DNA of 64,000 bases, taken from assembly GCF_006539145.1 (NCBI RefSeq), contig NZ_BJML01000002.1, positions 62,001 to 126,000 on the forward strand. The letters run 5' to 3'. Under the pieces are notes generated by a model that had not been told where the DNA came from, ran no database searches, and was given only the letters and a program-made list of their open reading frames with translations. How positions within the stretch are numbered: the stretch's first letter is position 1; every line of letters begins with the position of its first letter. Made by a program: the position numbers and the translations under genes. The DNA comes from Microbacterium testaceum (lineage in GTDB: Bacteria; Actinomycetota; Actinomycetes; Actinomycetales; Microbacteriaceae). This document shows, piece after piece, positions 9,422 through 17,836 of the stretch.

Positions 9422-10405
9422 ATGACCGGACTGCACTGGGGCATCCTCGCAACGGGCGGCATCGCGCACGCCTTCACCTCCGACCTGCGCACCGCGGGCC
9501 TCGACGTCACCGCCGTCGGCTCGCGACGCATCGACAGCGCTCGCGCTTTCGCCGCGCAGTACGACATCGCGCACGCGTACGGCTCGTACGAAGAGCTCGT
9601 CGCCGACCCCGAGGTCGACATCGTCTACATCGCCACCCCGCATCCCGGCCACATCGACAACGCCCTGCTCGCCCTCGAGCACGGCAAGCATGTGCTGGTC
9701 GAGAAGCCCTTCACCCTGAACGCCTCCGAGGCGGCGCAGATCCGTGACAAGGCGAGCGAGAAGGGTCTTCTCGCGATGGAGGCGATGTGGACGCGGTACC
9801 TGCCGCACATGGTGCGCATCCGCGAGATCCTCGCCGCCGGAACACTCGGCGAGATCCGCGTGGTCTCGGCCGATCACACTCAGAAGATCTCGACCGACCC
9901 GGCGCACCGCCTCAACGATCTCGCGCTCGGCGGCGGCGCCCTGCTCGACCTCGGCATCTACCCGATCTCGTTCGCGGTCGACGTCCTGGGTCTGCCCGAG
10001 CGCATCACCGCTCTCGCCCGCCTGTCCGATGCGGGCAGCGACGCCGAGGTGGCGACCGCGTTCGTGCACGCCGGCGGAGCGCTGTCGACCACGGTGTCGT
10101 CGTCGCGCGGAGCCGGTCTGAACACCGCGCAGATCGTCGGCACCGACGCTCGGATCGAAATCGACCGCGTCTGGTACACCCCCACGTCGTTCCGCGTGGT
10201 CGCCCCCGACGGAGACGTGCTCGAGGAGTTCACCGCCGAGGTCGAGGGGCGCGGAATGCAGTTCCAGGCGCAGGCGGCAGAGCGTTTCGTCGCAGCCGGC
10301 GCCGGGTCGAATCACGTCCTGGGGATCGATGAGACCGTGGCCATCATGGGGGTCCTCGACGAGGTGCGCCGCCAGATCGGCGTGGTCTATCCCGGCGAGC
10401 GGTGA
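9422..10405 (+). CDS. Gfo/Idh/MocA-family oxidoreductase
   Basis: This 327-residue NAD(P)-dependent dehydrogenase has an N-terminal Rossmann fold (WGILATGGIAHAF), the family signature EKPFTLN with its catalytic Lys at about residue 94, and a C-terminal alpha/beta substrate domain (GGGALLDLGIYPISF). The family oxidises or reduces sugars, inositols or related compounds, or acts on dihydrodiols; the substrate cannot be deduced. The ATG at 9422 starts the Rossmann strand at the usual distance; a longer frame would overlap the promoter. The gene lies divergent from the peptidase gene and just upstream of the NYN gene. Confidence 0.92.
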   Translation: MTGLHWGILATGGIAHAFTSDLRTAGLDVTAVGSRRIDSARAFAAQYDIAHAYGSYEELVADPEVDIVYIATPHPGHIDNALLALEHGKHVLVEKPFTLNASEAAQIRDKASEKGLLAMEAMWTRYLPHMVRIREILAAGTLGEIRVVSADHTQKISTDPAHRLNDLALGGGALLDLGIYPISFAVDVLGLPERITALARLSDAGSDAEVATAFVHAGGALSTTVSSSRGAGLNTAQIVGTDARIEIDRVWYTPTSFRVVAPDGDVLEEFTAEVEGRGMQFQAQAAERFVAAGAGSNHVLGIDETVAIMGVLDEVRRQIGVVYPGER

Positions 10406-10452
10406 GCGGCGAGGGCTACCCGCTCTCGGCCGGGACGGGTCAGACTGGAACC

Positions 10453-11313
10453 ATGCCCGATACCCAGACCGCCCGCGTCGCCGTCTACCTCGACTTCGAC
10501 AACATCGTGATGTCCTGGTACGACCGCGTGCACGGGCGGAACGCGTACTCGCGGGATCGGCAGAAGATCGCAGAGAATCCGATCGACCCCGAGATCGCCG
10601 AGCGCCTCACCAAAGCGACCATCGACGTCGGCGCGATCATCGACTATGCCGCATCGTTCGGCACGCTCGTGCTCACCCGGGCCTACGCCGACTGGTCGTC
10701 GCCGGTCAATGCCGAGTACCGCTCGCAGCTCGTGGCGCGCGCGGTCGACCTCGTGCAGCTCTTCCCCGCCGCCGCCTACGCCAAGAACGGTGCCGACATC
10801 CGTCTGGCGGTGGATGCCGTGGAAGACATGTTCCGCCTCCCCGACCTGTCGCACGTGGTCATCGTCGCCGGAGACAGCGACTACGTCCCCCTCGCGCAGC
10901 GGTGCAAGCGACTCGGCCGGTTCGTCGTCGGGGTCGGTGTGGCCGGGTCGACGGCGAAATCACTCGCCGCGGCGTGCGACCGGTTCGACGCCTACGACTC
11001 GCTCCCCGGCATCCCGAATCTGGCCGAGACGAAGAAGGACGCCGCGCCCTCTCGGCCCCGCGCGCGCAAGCGCTCGAAAGACCCCGCGGTCGACCTGCTC
11101 GAGCGCGCCATGCAGCTCGAAGCGGAGCGCGCCGACGGCGAGTGGCTGCACGCCTCGGCGGTGAAAGACCTGATGAAGCGGCTGGATCCGTCGTTCAGTG
11201 AGAAAGCCCTCGGGTTCCGCAGCTTCTCGGACTTCCTCAAAGCGCAGACCGACCATGTCGAGGTCGACGAGGAGTCGAACGTCGTTCAGGTGAAGGCCGT
11301 CTCGCGGGGCTGA
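10453..11313 (+). CDS. NYN-domain (PIN-like) protein with OST-HTH-like C-terminus
   Basis: This 286-residue protein has an N-terminal NYN domain of the PIN nuclease superfamily. Conserved acidic residues lie in YLDFDNIVMS, KNGADIRLAVDAVEDMF and VVIVAGDSDYVPLAQ, the usual metal-binding set. A basic linker (RARKRSKDP) leads to a C-terminal winged-helix-like region (EWLHASAVKDLMKRLDPSFSEKALGFRSFSDFLKA) that resembles the LOTUS/OST-HTH module. Family members are putative ribonucleases; the RNA target is unknown. The ATG at 10453 is chosen because the earlier in-frame ATG lies inside the upstream gene's end. A CAGACT hexamer six bases before it suggests a leaderless mRNA. Confidence 0.88.
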   Translation: MPDTQTARVAVYLDFDNIVMSWYDRVHGRNAYSRDRQKIAENPIDPEIAERLTKATIDVGAIIDYAASFGTLVLTRAYADWSSPVNAEYRSQLVARAVDLVQLFPAAAYAKNGADIRLAVDAVEDMFRLPDLSHVVIVAGDSDYVPLAQRCKRLGRFVVGVGVAGSTAKSLAAACDRFDAYDSLPGIPNLAETKKDAAPSRPRARKRSKDPAVDLLERAMQLEAERADGEWLHASAVKDLMKRLDPSFSEKALGFRSFSDFLKAQTDHVEVDEESNVVQVKAVSRG

Positions 11314-11408
11314 GGCGGCGCGGACGCGCGGACCCGACGCGCTGGCGGGCGTGGCCCCGCGCGCGGATGAGTGGCCCTGCGCGGTTGATCAGACGTGGGC
11401 GCCCGCGT

Positions 11409-11465
11409 CGAGTGTCCAAAACACCCGGACGATTTCGACGGGCGTCCGGGTGTTCTGGACACTCG
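11409..11465. repeat. Long palindrome, copy 1
   Basis: A 57-bp element: 23-base arms (11409-11431 and 11443-11465) complementary except at one position, and loop ATTTCGACGGG. The arms begin CGAGTGTCC and end GGACACTCG, around a core CACCCGGACG. This is the first of three near-identical copies between two convergent genes. Confidence 0.9.
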
Positions 11466-11529
11466 AGGGACGCGAACGGGCGAGGCTGAGGCCCGGTCGC
11501 GCGGCCCCAGCCGGGGCCCGGTCGGCGCG

Positions 11530-11878
11530 CGACATCACGCCGCGAGCACACTCGCCCTCGCGGGCACACTCGCCCTCGCGGGCACACTCGGCCTCACGAG
11601 CACACTCGCCCTCACGGGCACGCTCGCCCTCACTTCGAGTGTCCAAGACACCCGGACGATTTCGACGGGCGTCCGGGTGTTCTGGACACTCAAGGGACAC
11701 GAACGGGCGAGGCTGAGGCGCGGTCGCGCGGCCCCAGCCGGGGCACGGTCGGCGCGCGGCATCACGGCCGCGAGCACGCTCGCCCTCACGGGCACCTCGC
11801 CCTCACGGGCACCTCGCCCTCGCGGGCACACTCACCCTCGCGGGCACCTCGCCCTCGCGAGCACACTCGCCCTCACGT
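11530..11878. repeat. Short tandem repeat tracts between the palindromes
   Basis: Runs of an about 18-bp unit (GCACACTCGCCCTCGCGG and variants, including shortened 15-bp forms) fill 11540-11635 and 11770-11878. Between palindrome and tract, each interval carries the same about 100-bp segment (GGGAC then GAACGGGCGAGGCTGAGG). So the block is an imperfect tandem duplication of roughly 227 and 243 bp. Open frames across it are low-complexity products of the repeat and are not called as genes. Confidence 0.8.
11636..11692. repeat. Long palindrome, copy 2
   Basis: Same 57-bp element as copy 1, with a few substitutions (CCAAGACA in the left arm, CACTCA at the right end). Loop ATTTCGACGGG is identical. 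Confidence 0.9.
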
Positions 11879-11935
11879 CGAGTGTCCAAAACACCCGGAC
11901 GATTTCGACGGGCGTCCGGGTGTTCTGGACACTCA
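11879..11935. repeat. Long palindrome, copy 3
   Basis: Third copy, with the same left arm and loop as copy 1 and the CACTCA right end of copy 2. It lies about 60 bp past the stop codon of the convergent minus-strand gene, so it may serve as a terminator for either side. Confidence 0.9.
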
Positions 11936-11994
11936 ACGGGTCGAAGAGGTTGGGCGGGCCGTTCGGCGTCCCGCGCCGGTGACGACCCGCGCCG

Positions 11995-12621
11995 TCAGCG
12001 GCGCTCGGCCCCGGGGGCGACGTGGGTCAGCACGCGCGACCACACCGAGGTGAGCGTGACCTCGCCGTTGACCGAAGCGATCTCGTCGGGGTGGACGACC
12101 TCGGCGGTGCCCGACCGCAATCGATCGACGTACCATGCGGCATCGCCCTGTCCCGCCGGGCCGTCCTGGCCCACGAGCACCAGGACGTCGGCGGCGAGAT
12201 CGTCGAGAAGCGGCGTGCGCAGGTCGCGACTCAGCGCATCGGTCGGGCTCTGGACGCCGACGATCGCGACGCGGTCCACGACCCCTCCCATCGCGGCCGC
12301 GAGATAGAGCGCGATCGGACCCGCTGACCGCTCCCCCACGACGCCGACTGCCGCACCCAGGGCCTCGCGCTCGAGCAGCGCCTTCAACGCCTCGACGGTC
12401 AGCCCGGCCGGTGTCTGCCCGCCGAACACCGGCGGATCCTCCAGTTCGGGCGCGTCGAGACCGATGGCGACGATCCGCACGTCGAAGCCCGAGGTGACGC
12501 GGGCATCCGGATCGGTGGTGGCGACGTCGCCGGTGCGGAGCACGAACACGGCGCGCGGGGCGCCCGGGGTTCCGAAGCTGCGGTAACCGAGCTCGCCGTC
12601 GAGCCAGGGGGCAAGACTCAT
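11995..12621 (-). CDS. Alpha/beta-hydrolase-like protein
   Basis: This 208-residue protein has the shape of a small alpha/beta hydrolase. A possible nucleophile elbow is VGERSAGPIALYLAAAMGG (G-x-x-S-x-G-like rather than strict GxSxG), and a possible acid/His region is DVLVLVGQDGPAGQGDAAWYVDRL. The catalytic set is not clear, so it may be a non-enzymatic relative. It starts four bases after the DNA ligase stop and is surely co-transcribed with it. Family identity is moderate and function unknown. Confidence 0.75.
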   Translation of the reverse strand: MSLAPWLDGELGYRSFGTPGAPRAVFVLRTGDVATTDPDARVTSGFDVRIVAIGLDAPELEDPPVFGGQTPAGLTVEALKALLEREALGAAVGVVGERSAGPIALYLAAAMGGVVDRVAIVGVQSPTDALSRDLRTPLLDDLAADVLVLVGQDGPAGQGDAAWYVDRLRSGTAEVVHPDEIASVNGEVTLTSVWSRVLTHVAPGAERR

Positions 12622-12625
12622 CGCG

Positions 12626-14170
12626 TCATCCTTCCGTCGCCGCTCCGCCGCCGGGCAGCAGCGCGCGCAGGGTGTCGATCGTGTCGGCCTCGGCCGCCGT
12701 CTTGTCCGAACGGTAGGTCTTCACGCGGGCGAAGCGCAGCGCCACGCCGCCGGGATACCGCACAGACCGCTGCACCCCGTCGATCGCGATCTCGACGACG
12801 GTGTCGGGCGCCACGCGGATGCCGCCCGCCAGCTCTGCGGTCTGCCGTTCGGCGAAGTGCGCCGACTGCCACCGCAGCAGCTCGTCGGTCAGGCCCTTGA
12901 AGGTCTTGCCGACCATCACGAACCCGCCCGGCTCGCCGAAGCGCCCCTCGGGATCGCGTGCGCCGAGATGCAGGTTGGACAGCCACCCCGAGCGTCGTCC
13001 CGAACCGTACTCGACGCCGAGAACGACGAGGTCGAAGGTGTGCACCGGCTTCACCTTGAGCCAGCTCTTGCCGCGACGTCCCGCCGTGTAGGCGTCGTCG
13101 AGCCCTTTCACCATCACGCCCTCGTGACCGGCGGCGAGGGCATCGCGGGCGAAAGCGTCGGCGACCTCGACGTCGTCGGTGAGCACGGCGGGGATGCGGT
13201 GCTCCCCCGCGACCCGCTGCAGCTCATCGAGACGGGTGGCGAGGGGTTCGTCGACGAGGTCACGACCATCGACGTGGAGGATGTCGAAGAACCAGGGCCG
13301 GAGGGCGATCTCCCGCGCGGTCTCGGCGCCGAAACGCGCCATCGTGTCTTGGAACGGCCGCGGGCCGCCGTCTTCGTCGAGTGACAGCGTCTCGCCGTCG
13401 AGGATGACGTCGTCGACGGGGAGGGAGAGAGCCACCTCGACGATCTCGGGCACGCGGTGGGTGATGTCGGCAAGCGTGCGGGTGAGAACGCGGACCTCGC
13501 CGCCGTGCCGATGCACCTGGACTCTCGCCCCGTCGAGCTTGTACTCCACCGACGCTCGACCGGTGACGGCCAGCGCCTCGGCGACGCTCGTCGCCGTCGA
13601 CGCCAGCATCGGCTGCACGCCGCGGCCGACCACGAGGCCGACCGCCGCGAGGTCGTCGGCGGTGCCCGTCAGCGCGATGCGCGTCGTCTCGCCCAGGTCG
13701 CCCGACAACATGGCGGCCCGGCGCACCAGGGCACCGTCGCGATCGGAGGCCCGGGCCACGGCATCCAGCAGCACGCCCTCGAGGGCACCGGTTCGCATCT
13801 CCCCCGTCATGATGCGGATGAGCAAATGCCACTCCGGCGCCGTCGCCCGAGAAGCGAGTTCGTCGAGGAGGCGCGTGCGAACGGCCGCCGAACCGGCGCC
13901 GCCGACCTGCGTCAGCTCCGTGAAGGCGTCGTCGACGTCGCCGACGGTCAGGCCCGGTTCGTCTGCGTGATCACCGTCGCGGGCCGAGAGCGTGCGCCAG
14001 CCCACGCCGAGGCGGCCCTGGCGCGGTGAGGCGGTGAGAAGCCCGACCGCCGGCTCGATCTCGTCCGGGTCCAGCCCGCGGAGGAGCGTCGCGAGAGCGT
14101 CGACCTTGGCCAGACGCGAGCGCGTGTTCGTCACCACTGTGAGCGCGGTCTCGATGTCGCCGAAGAGCAT
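12626..14170 (-). CDS. ATP-dependent DNA ligase (LigB-like)
   Basis: This 514-residue ligase has an N-terminal helical DNA-binding domain, then the adenylation domain with motif I KLDGAR (nucleophile K211), further nucleotidyltransferase motifs (ILDGETLSLD, FFDILHVDG, EGVMVKGLD, WLKVKP), and a C-terminal OB fold. It seals nicks using ATP. The layout and length resemble mycobacterial LigB, a non-essential second ligase beside NAD-dependent LigA. ATG 14170 is chosen over a longer Arg-rich frame: a CAGGAT hexamer ends six bases upstream, giving a leaderless mRNA. It is divergent from recQ, and both promoters carry a TGTCG element, so joint DNA-damage control is plausible. Confidence 0.93.
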   Translation of the reverse strand: MLFGDIETALTVVTNTRSRLAKVDALATLLRGLDPDEIEPAVGLLTASPRQGRLGVGWRTLSARDGDHADEPGLTVGDVDDAFTELTQVGGAGSAAVRTRLLDELASRATAPEWHLLIRIMTGEMRTGALEGVLLDAVARASDRDGALVRRAAMLSGDLGETTRIALTGTADDLAAVGLVVGRGVQPMLASTATSVAEALAVTGRASVEYKLDGARVQVHRHGGEVRVLTRTLADITHRVPEIVEVALSLPVDDVILDGETLSLDEDGGPRPFQDTMARFGAETAREIALRPWFFDILHVDGRDLVDEPLATRLDELQRVAGEHRIPAVLTDDVEVADAFARDALAAGHEGVMVKGLDDAYTAGRRGKSWLKVKPVHTFDLVVLGVEYGSGRRSGWLSNLHLGARDPEGRFGEPGGFVMVGKTFKGLTDELLRWQSAHFAERQTAELAGGIRVAPDTVVEIAIDGVQRSVRYPGGVALRFARVKTYRSDKTAAEADTIDTLRALLPGGGAATEG

Positions 14171-14176
14171 GTCGGC

Positions 14177-14199
14177 ATCCTGGCATCCCCTTCCGACAT
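14177..14199 (-). promoter_or_regulatory. TGTCG-type promoter of the DNA ligase gene
   Basis: ATGTCGGAA, 8-base spacer and CAGGAT, then six bases to the ATG. It matches 23908-23930 closely over 29 bp and has RecA-NDp/PafBC promoter spacing. Confidence 0.55.
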
Positions 14200-14333
14200 C
14201 GGGCCGACGCTTGTGCGGGTCGCGCGGCGGTGTCATGCATCTGCGAGCGACACGGCGTCTTCCGAAGCGATGGCGTTTTCCGGCCGCGGCGTCACGAGAA
14301 CAGATCCGGCTCGACCTCGCAACCCCCGGGGCG

Positions 14334-14356
14334 ATGTCGGAGGTCTGGAGTGTGCT
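14334..14356 (+). promoter_or_regulatory. TGTCG-type promoter candidate of recQ
   Basis: ATGTCGGAG, 8-base spacer and TGTGCT. The -10 lacks the usual A2, so this is the weakest of the five. The GTG start is 28 bases further on, with its own ribosome site. Confidence 0.4.
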
Positions 14357-14384
14357 GGGGTCTTCCACCCAGGAATGAGGTCTC

Positions 14385-16034
14385 GTGAACGCTCCCGCCA
14401 CCCTCGAACAGTCCGCTCGTACCGCCCGCGAGGTGTTCGGATGGGACGATCTGCTGCCGGGTCAGGCCGAGGCCATCGATGCGGTCGTGGGCGGACGCGA
14501 CACCCTCGTCGTCTTCCCCACGGGAGCCGGCAAGTCGGCCGTCTACCAGATCGCGGGCTGCGAACTGGGCGGGACGACCGTGGTCATCTCACCTCTCCTC
14601 GCCCTGCAGCTCGATCAGATCGACTCCATCGACGCGGCCCCCGACGCGCCGGCGGCCGTCTCCCTCAACTCCCGCACGAGCGCCGCCGCCAAGAAGGCGG
14701 CATGGGCGGCCATCGAGGGACCCGACGCCGTGTACGCCTTCCTGGCGCCCGAGCAGCTCGCCAACGCAGAGGTCTTCGACCGGCTCGCGAAGGCCGACGT
14801 GCGTCTCGTCGTCATCGACGAGGCGCACTGCGTCTCGGCCTGGGGCCACGACTTCCGCCCCGATTACGCGCGCATCGGCGACGCCATCGACGCACTCGGC
14901 CATCCGCCGGTGCTGGCATTGACCGCCACGGCATCCGCTCCGGTCCGCGACGACATCGTGTCGAGCCTGGGCATGCGCGAGCCCCACCTCGAGGTGCGCG
15001 GAATGGACCGCCCCGAGATCCACATGGCGGTCCGCCGGCACGAGCACGACGCCGACAAGCGTCGCGCCGTCATCGCGGACGTCCGGGATGCCGGCGGCCC
15101 GGCCCTGCTCTACGTGGCGACGCGCAAGGGCACCGACTCCTACGCCGAGGAGTTGAGGGAGCTGGGCCTTCGGGCCGCGGCGTACCACGGCGCGATGGCG
15201 CAGAAGAAGCGCGACGAGGTGCACTCCGCCTGGAGCGCGGGAGACCTCGACGTGGTGGTGGCGACCTCGGCGTTCGGCATGGGCGTCGACAAGAGCGACG
15301 TGCGCCTGGTCGTGCACGCCGACGTGACCGAGTCGCTGGACTCGTACGCGCAGGAGATCGGTCGTGCAGCGCGTGACGGGCAGCCCGCGCGGGCGATCCT
15401 GCACTACCGCGCCGAGGACTTCTCGCTGCGGTCCTTCTTCGCGGGCGGCCGCACCAAGCGCGCCGATATCGCGGGCGTGTGGGACGTGCTGCAGCAGACC
15501 GGGAAGCCGCTGCGCGCGAAGGACATCGCCGATGAGAGCGGGCGCTCGGTGCGGGCGATCGGCCGGGTTCTGAACCAGCTCGTGGCGTGCGAGCTCGCCG
15601 TGTCGGGCCCCGACGGCGTCTCGGCACGGTCGAAGGTATCGGCGGGCGACGCGGTCACGGCTGTCCGCGGACGCGATGAGGCCGAGGAGCGCATCCGCGC
15701 CTCGCGCATCGAGATCATGCGCGGGTACGCCGAGACGACGCACTGCCGTCGGCGGGCCCTGCTCGAGTACTTCGGTGTCGAGACCCCGGCGCAGTGCGGG
15801 TCGTGCGACCGGTGCGACACGGGCACCGTCGCCCCGGCCGACGACTCGGCGGCGACAGCGGACGACGACGGGATCCGTATCGACTCCACCGTCGAGCACG
15901 GCGAGTTCGGCTCCGGTACGGTCATGGCGATCGAAGACGACCGGCTCACGGTGTTCTTCGCCGATCACGGGTACAAGGTGCTCGCCCGGTCGGCGTTCGA
16001 GAACGGCATCCTGGAGCTCGGCGAAGCGGCGTAG
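14385..16034 (+). CDS. recQ: RecQ-family ATP-dependent DNA helicase
   Basis: This 549-residue 3'-5' DNA helicase of superfamily 2 has Walker A FPTGAGKSA (residues about 43-51), DEAH box VIDEAHCVSAWGHDFR (about 142-157) that runs into the aromatic-rich loop, SAT-like TATAS, and the second RecA domain ending in QEIGRAARDG. A RecQ zinc-binding region (CRRRALLEYFG then CGSCDRC) and a short C-terminal beta domain follow; no HRDC domain is seen. It unwinds recombination and replication intermediates. The start is GTG 14385 with GAGG four bases upstream. It is divergent from the ligase gene. Confidence 0.93.
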   Translation: MNAPATLEQSARTAREVFGWDDLLPGQAEAIDAVVGGRDTLVVFPTGAGKSAVYQIAGCELGGTTVVISPLLALQLDQIDSIDAAPDAPAAVSLNSRTSAAAKKAAWAAIEGPDAVYAFLAPEQLANAEVFDRLAKADVRLVVIDEAHCVSAWGHDFRPDYARIGDAIDALGHPPVLALTATASAPVRDDIVSSLGMREPHLEVRGMDRPEIHMAVRRHEHDADKRRAVIADVRDAGGPALLYVATRKGTDSYAEELRELGLRAAAYHGAMAQKKRDEVHSAWSAGDLDVVVATSAFGMGVDKSDVRLVVHADVTESLDSYAQEIGRAARDGQPARAILHYRAEDFSLRSFFAGGRTKRADIAGVWDVLQQTGKPLRAKDIADESGRSVRAIGRVLNQLVACELAVSGPDGVSARSKVSAGDAVTAVRGRDEAEERIRASRIEIMRGYAETTHCRRRALLEYFGVETPAQCGSCDRCDTGTVAPADDSAATADDDGIRIDSTVEHGEFGSGTVMAIEDDRLTVFFADHGYKVLARSAFENGILELGEAA

Positions 16035-16144
16035 CACGCGGAGTTCGCCGCGGTTCCGCCGTTCCGAAGCCGCCCGACGCGGAGACGCCCCGCCCGGGAG
16101 GAGCGGGAACGTCAACGCACCCGCCCCGAGTCACTCCGGGGGCG

Positions 16145-16552
16145 TCAGCGCGCCCGCGTCGACCACCACGCCCACGCGACGAGCGGGATCTGCAAGAACA
16201 GCCGGATGAACCGTGAACGGTCGGTGTTCAGCCCCGGCGCCGAGCGCCCGGTGCGCCACTGGTGCACGTTGCCCGGGAACACGGCGACGAAGAAGGCCGC
16301 GATCACCGCCCCCACGCGTCCGCGCTCGCGCGGCAGGGCGACGAGGGCGACGCCCAAGACGACCTCGACGGCTCCGGATGCCACGACGATGGCGTCCTTG
16401 TCCGTCCGAAGCAGTCGCGTGGCCCATCCCGGAACGACGATCCGGTAGCCGCGGCGACCCCACGTGAGGTGACCGACCCCCGCCCCGACGAGCAGGAGGG
16501 CCAGCGCCCCGCGGGCGACGGAGCGGACGGTGAGACCTGTACGGCGCGGCAT
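16145..16552 (-). CDS. DoxX-like small membrane protein
   Basis: This 135-residue protein has about four hydrophobic helices (residues about 12-30, 50-70, 78-95, 118-130) and the pattern common in DoxX-like COG4270 proteins (GVGHLTWGR and VFPGNVHQWRTGR). The role in the family is poorly known. A CAGACT hexamer at 16559-16564 ends six bases before the ATG, pointing to a leaderless mRNA. It is convergent with recQ, with 110 bp of unremarkable GC-rich sequence between them. Confidence 0.8.
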   Translation of the reverse strand: MPRRTGLTVRSVARGALALLLVGAGVGHLTWGRRGYRIVVPGWATRLLRTDKDAIVVASGAVEVVLGVALVALPRERGRVGAVIAAFFVAVFPGNVHQWRTGRSAPGLNTDRSRFIRLFLQIPLVAWAWWSTRAR

Positions 16553-16647
16553 TCGGTCAGTCTGTCATCCGTGTACGGGGGCGGGGCCGTCAGGGCTCGA
16601 CATCGTCGGGGAGGTCGGCGACCAGACGGGAAGGGGCACAGCGCACA

Positions 16648-17814
16648 CTACGCGCGCCCGTGCGCGCCGAGGTCGGCCGCCGCGCGCCACAACCACTCCA
16701 CCGGTCCGGCCGCGAATCGACGCAGCCACAGATGAGCCGCTGTCGCGACGACGGCGGTGATGAGCAAGAACGCCGCGACCGTCACCGGCACACGCCACGC
16801 GGAGAGCGACGACGCGAGCCCGAAACCCCAGCCGTAGAAGAGCGCTCCACCCAGGAGGTTCTGCAGGAGGTACGCGCTCAGCGCCACACGCCCCATCTCG
16901 GTGGCGCGGCGTCCGAACCATCCGCTCGTTCCGCGGCGAAGACAGAGTTCGACCACCATCCCCAGGAGGCCGAGGGCCACCACGGGGGCCACGACGTAGC
17001 GCTCCAGCAGCAATCCCACGGACGACGCCGACATCGCGAGGAGGAGGTCGACGGGCACCGCGCACGCGCCGATGATCATGAGACGGGCACGGAGCCGCGC
17101 GCCGTCCGCGGAGAACACCCCCGCGCGGAACAGCGCGGCGCCGGCGAGGAACATCGCCAGCGACAGGAATCCGATCAGCACGGGCTCGGCGCGAAAGACG
17201 ATGACGTTATCGAGGCGGAAAGCCGCGAGCCCGAAGAAGGACTCCGTCGCGTAGGGGCTCCGTGCCTCGGGCAGCGAGACCTCGGCATCCGCCCCCGGAA
17301 GAGCCGTCAGTGCGATCACGAGAAGCGTGATCATCGCGATGTGGATGGCTCCGAAGGCGACGATCAGGGCTCGCTGCGCTCGAGGCCGAGTGAGGAGGAG
17401 GAACGACACCACGGCCGCGGTCACGGCGTACCCCATGAGCACATCGAACTCCGCGATGAGGACGTAGTTGACCAGACCGTCGATGAAGAGCAGTGCGGCG
17501 CGCCACAGGTATCGCCCGGGCCATCGACGGTGATGCCGAGCCGCGGAACGGTGCTGGATCGCGAGTCCGACGCCGAATGTCAACGAGAGCAGCGCCAGGA
17601 ACTTGCCCTGGGCCACAGCCATCAACGCGAGCTGTGCGGCGGCCTCGCCGCGGGACTCGTCGGGGAGAACAGGGGCACTGAGCATGCCCAGCAGGCCCCA
17701 GGGATGCGAGAACACCCAGACGTTCGTCGCGAGAGTGCCGACGATGGCGATGCCGCGCACCACGTCCAGGGCTTCGAGTCGACCCGTTCGGGCCAATACG
17801 TTCGTATTGTTCAC
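16648..17814 (-). CDS. DUF418-domain membrane protein
   Basis: This 388-residue multi-pass membrane protein has about nine or ten hydrophobic helices. The start (RLEALDVVRGIAIVGTLATN) and the C-terminal block (MGRVALSAYLLQNLLGGALFYGWGFGL) are characteristic of the DUF418/YeiB group. The function of that group is not established. The start is taken as GTG 17814, only 22 bp from the divergent TetR start. The first codons overlap a palindrome that is probably the TetR operator, so this gene is very likely the regulator's target. Confidence 0.88.
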   Translation of the reverse strand: MNNTNVLARTGRLEALDVVRGIAIVGTLATNVWVFSHPWGLLGMLSAPVLPDESRGEAAAQLALMAVAQGKFLALLSLTFGVGLAIQHRSAARHHRRWPGRYLWRAALLFIDGLVNYVLIAEFDVLMGYAVTAAVVSFLLLTRPRAQRALIVAFGAIHIAMITLLVIALTALPGADAEVSLPEARSPYATESFFGLAAFRLDNVIVFRAEPVLIGFLSLAMFLAGAALFRAGVFSADGARLRARLMIIGACAVPVDLLLAMSASSVGLLLERYVVAPVVALGLLGMVVELCLRRGTSGWFGRRATEMGRVALSAYLLQNLLGGALFYGWGFGLASSLSAWRVPVTVAAFLLITAVVATAAHLWLRRFAAGPVEWLWRAAADLGAHGRA

Positions 17815-17831
17815 GTGTTCACCGTAGCCTA
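17795..17831. promoter_or_regulatory. Divergent promoters and TetR operator
   Basis: AATACG-TT-CGTATT (17795-17808) is a perfect palindrome. TAGCCT (17825-17830, plus) lies six bases before the TetR GTG, and the overlapping TAGGCT (17826-17831, minus) serves the DUF418 gene. The palindrome covers the -35 position of the plus promoter and the first codons of the DUF418 gene. Confidence 0.7.
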
Positions 17832-17836
17832 CGACG

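Noticed and set aside
11530..11878. Possible CRISPR array
   Set aside because: Repeats are contiguous tandem units without unique spacers, and no cas gene is present.
11395..11982. Open frames across the palindrome/tandem-repeat block
   Set aside because: The products are simple LALAGT-type repeats created by the tandem tract, with no ribosome site; treated as non-coding repeat.
12626..14401. A 591-residue version of the DNA ligase
   Set aside because: The extension overlaps both divergent promoters and the recQ start; ATG 14170 begins the family's conserved N-terminus.
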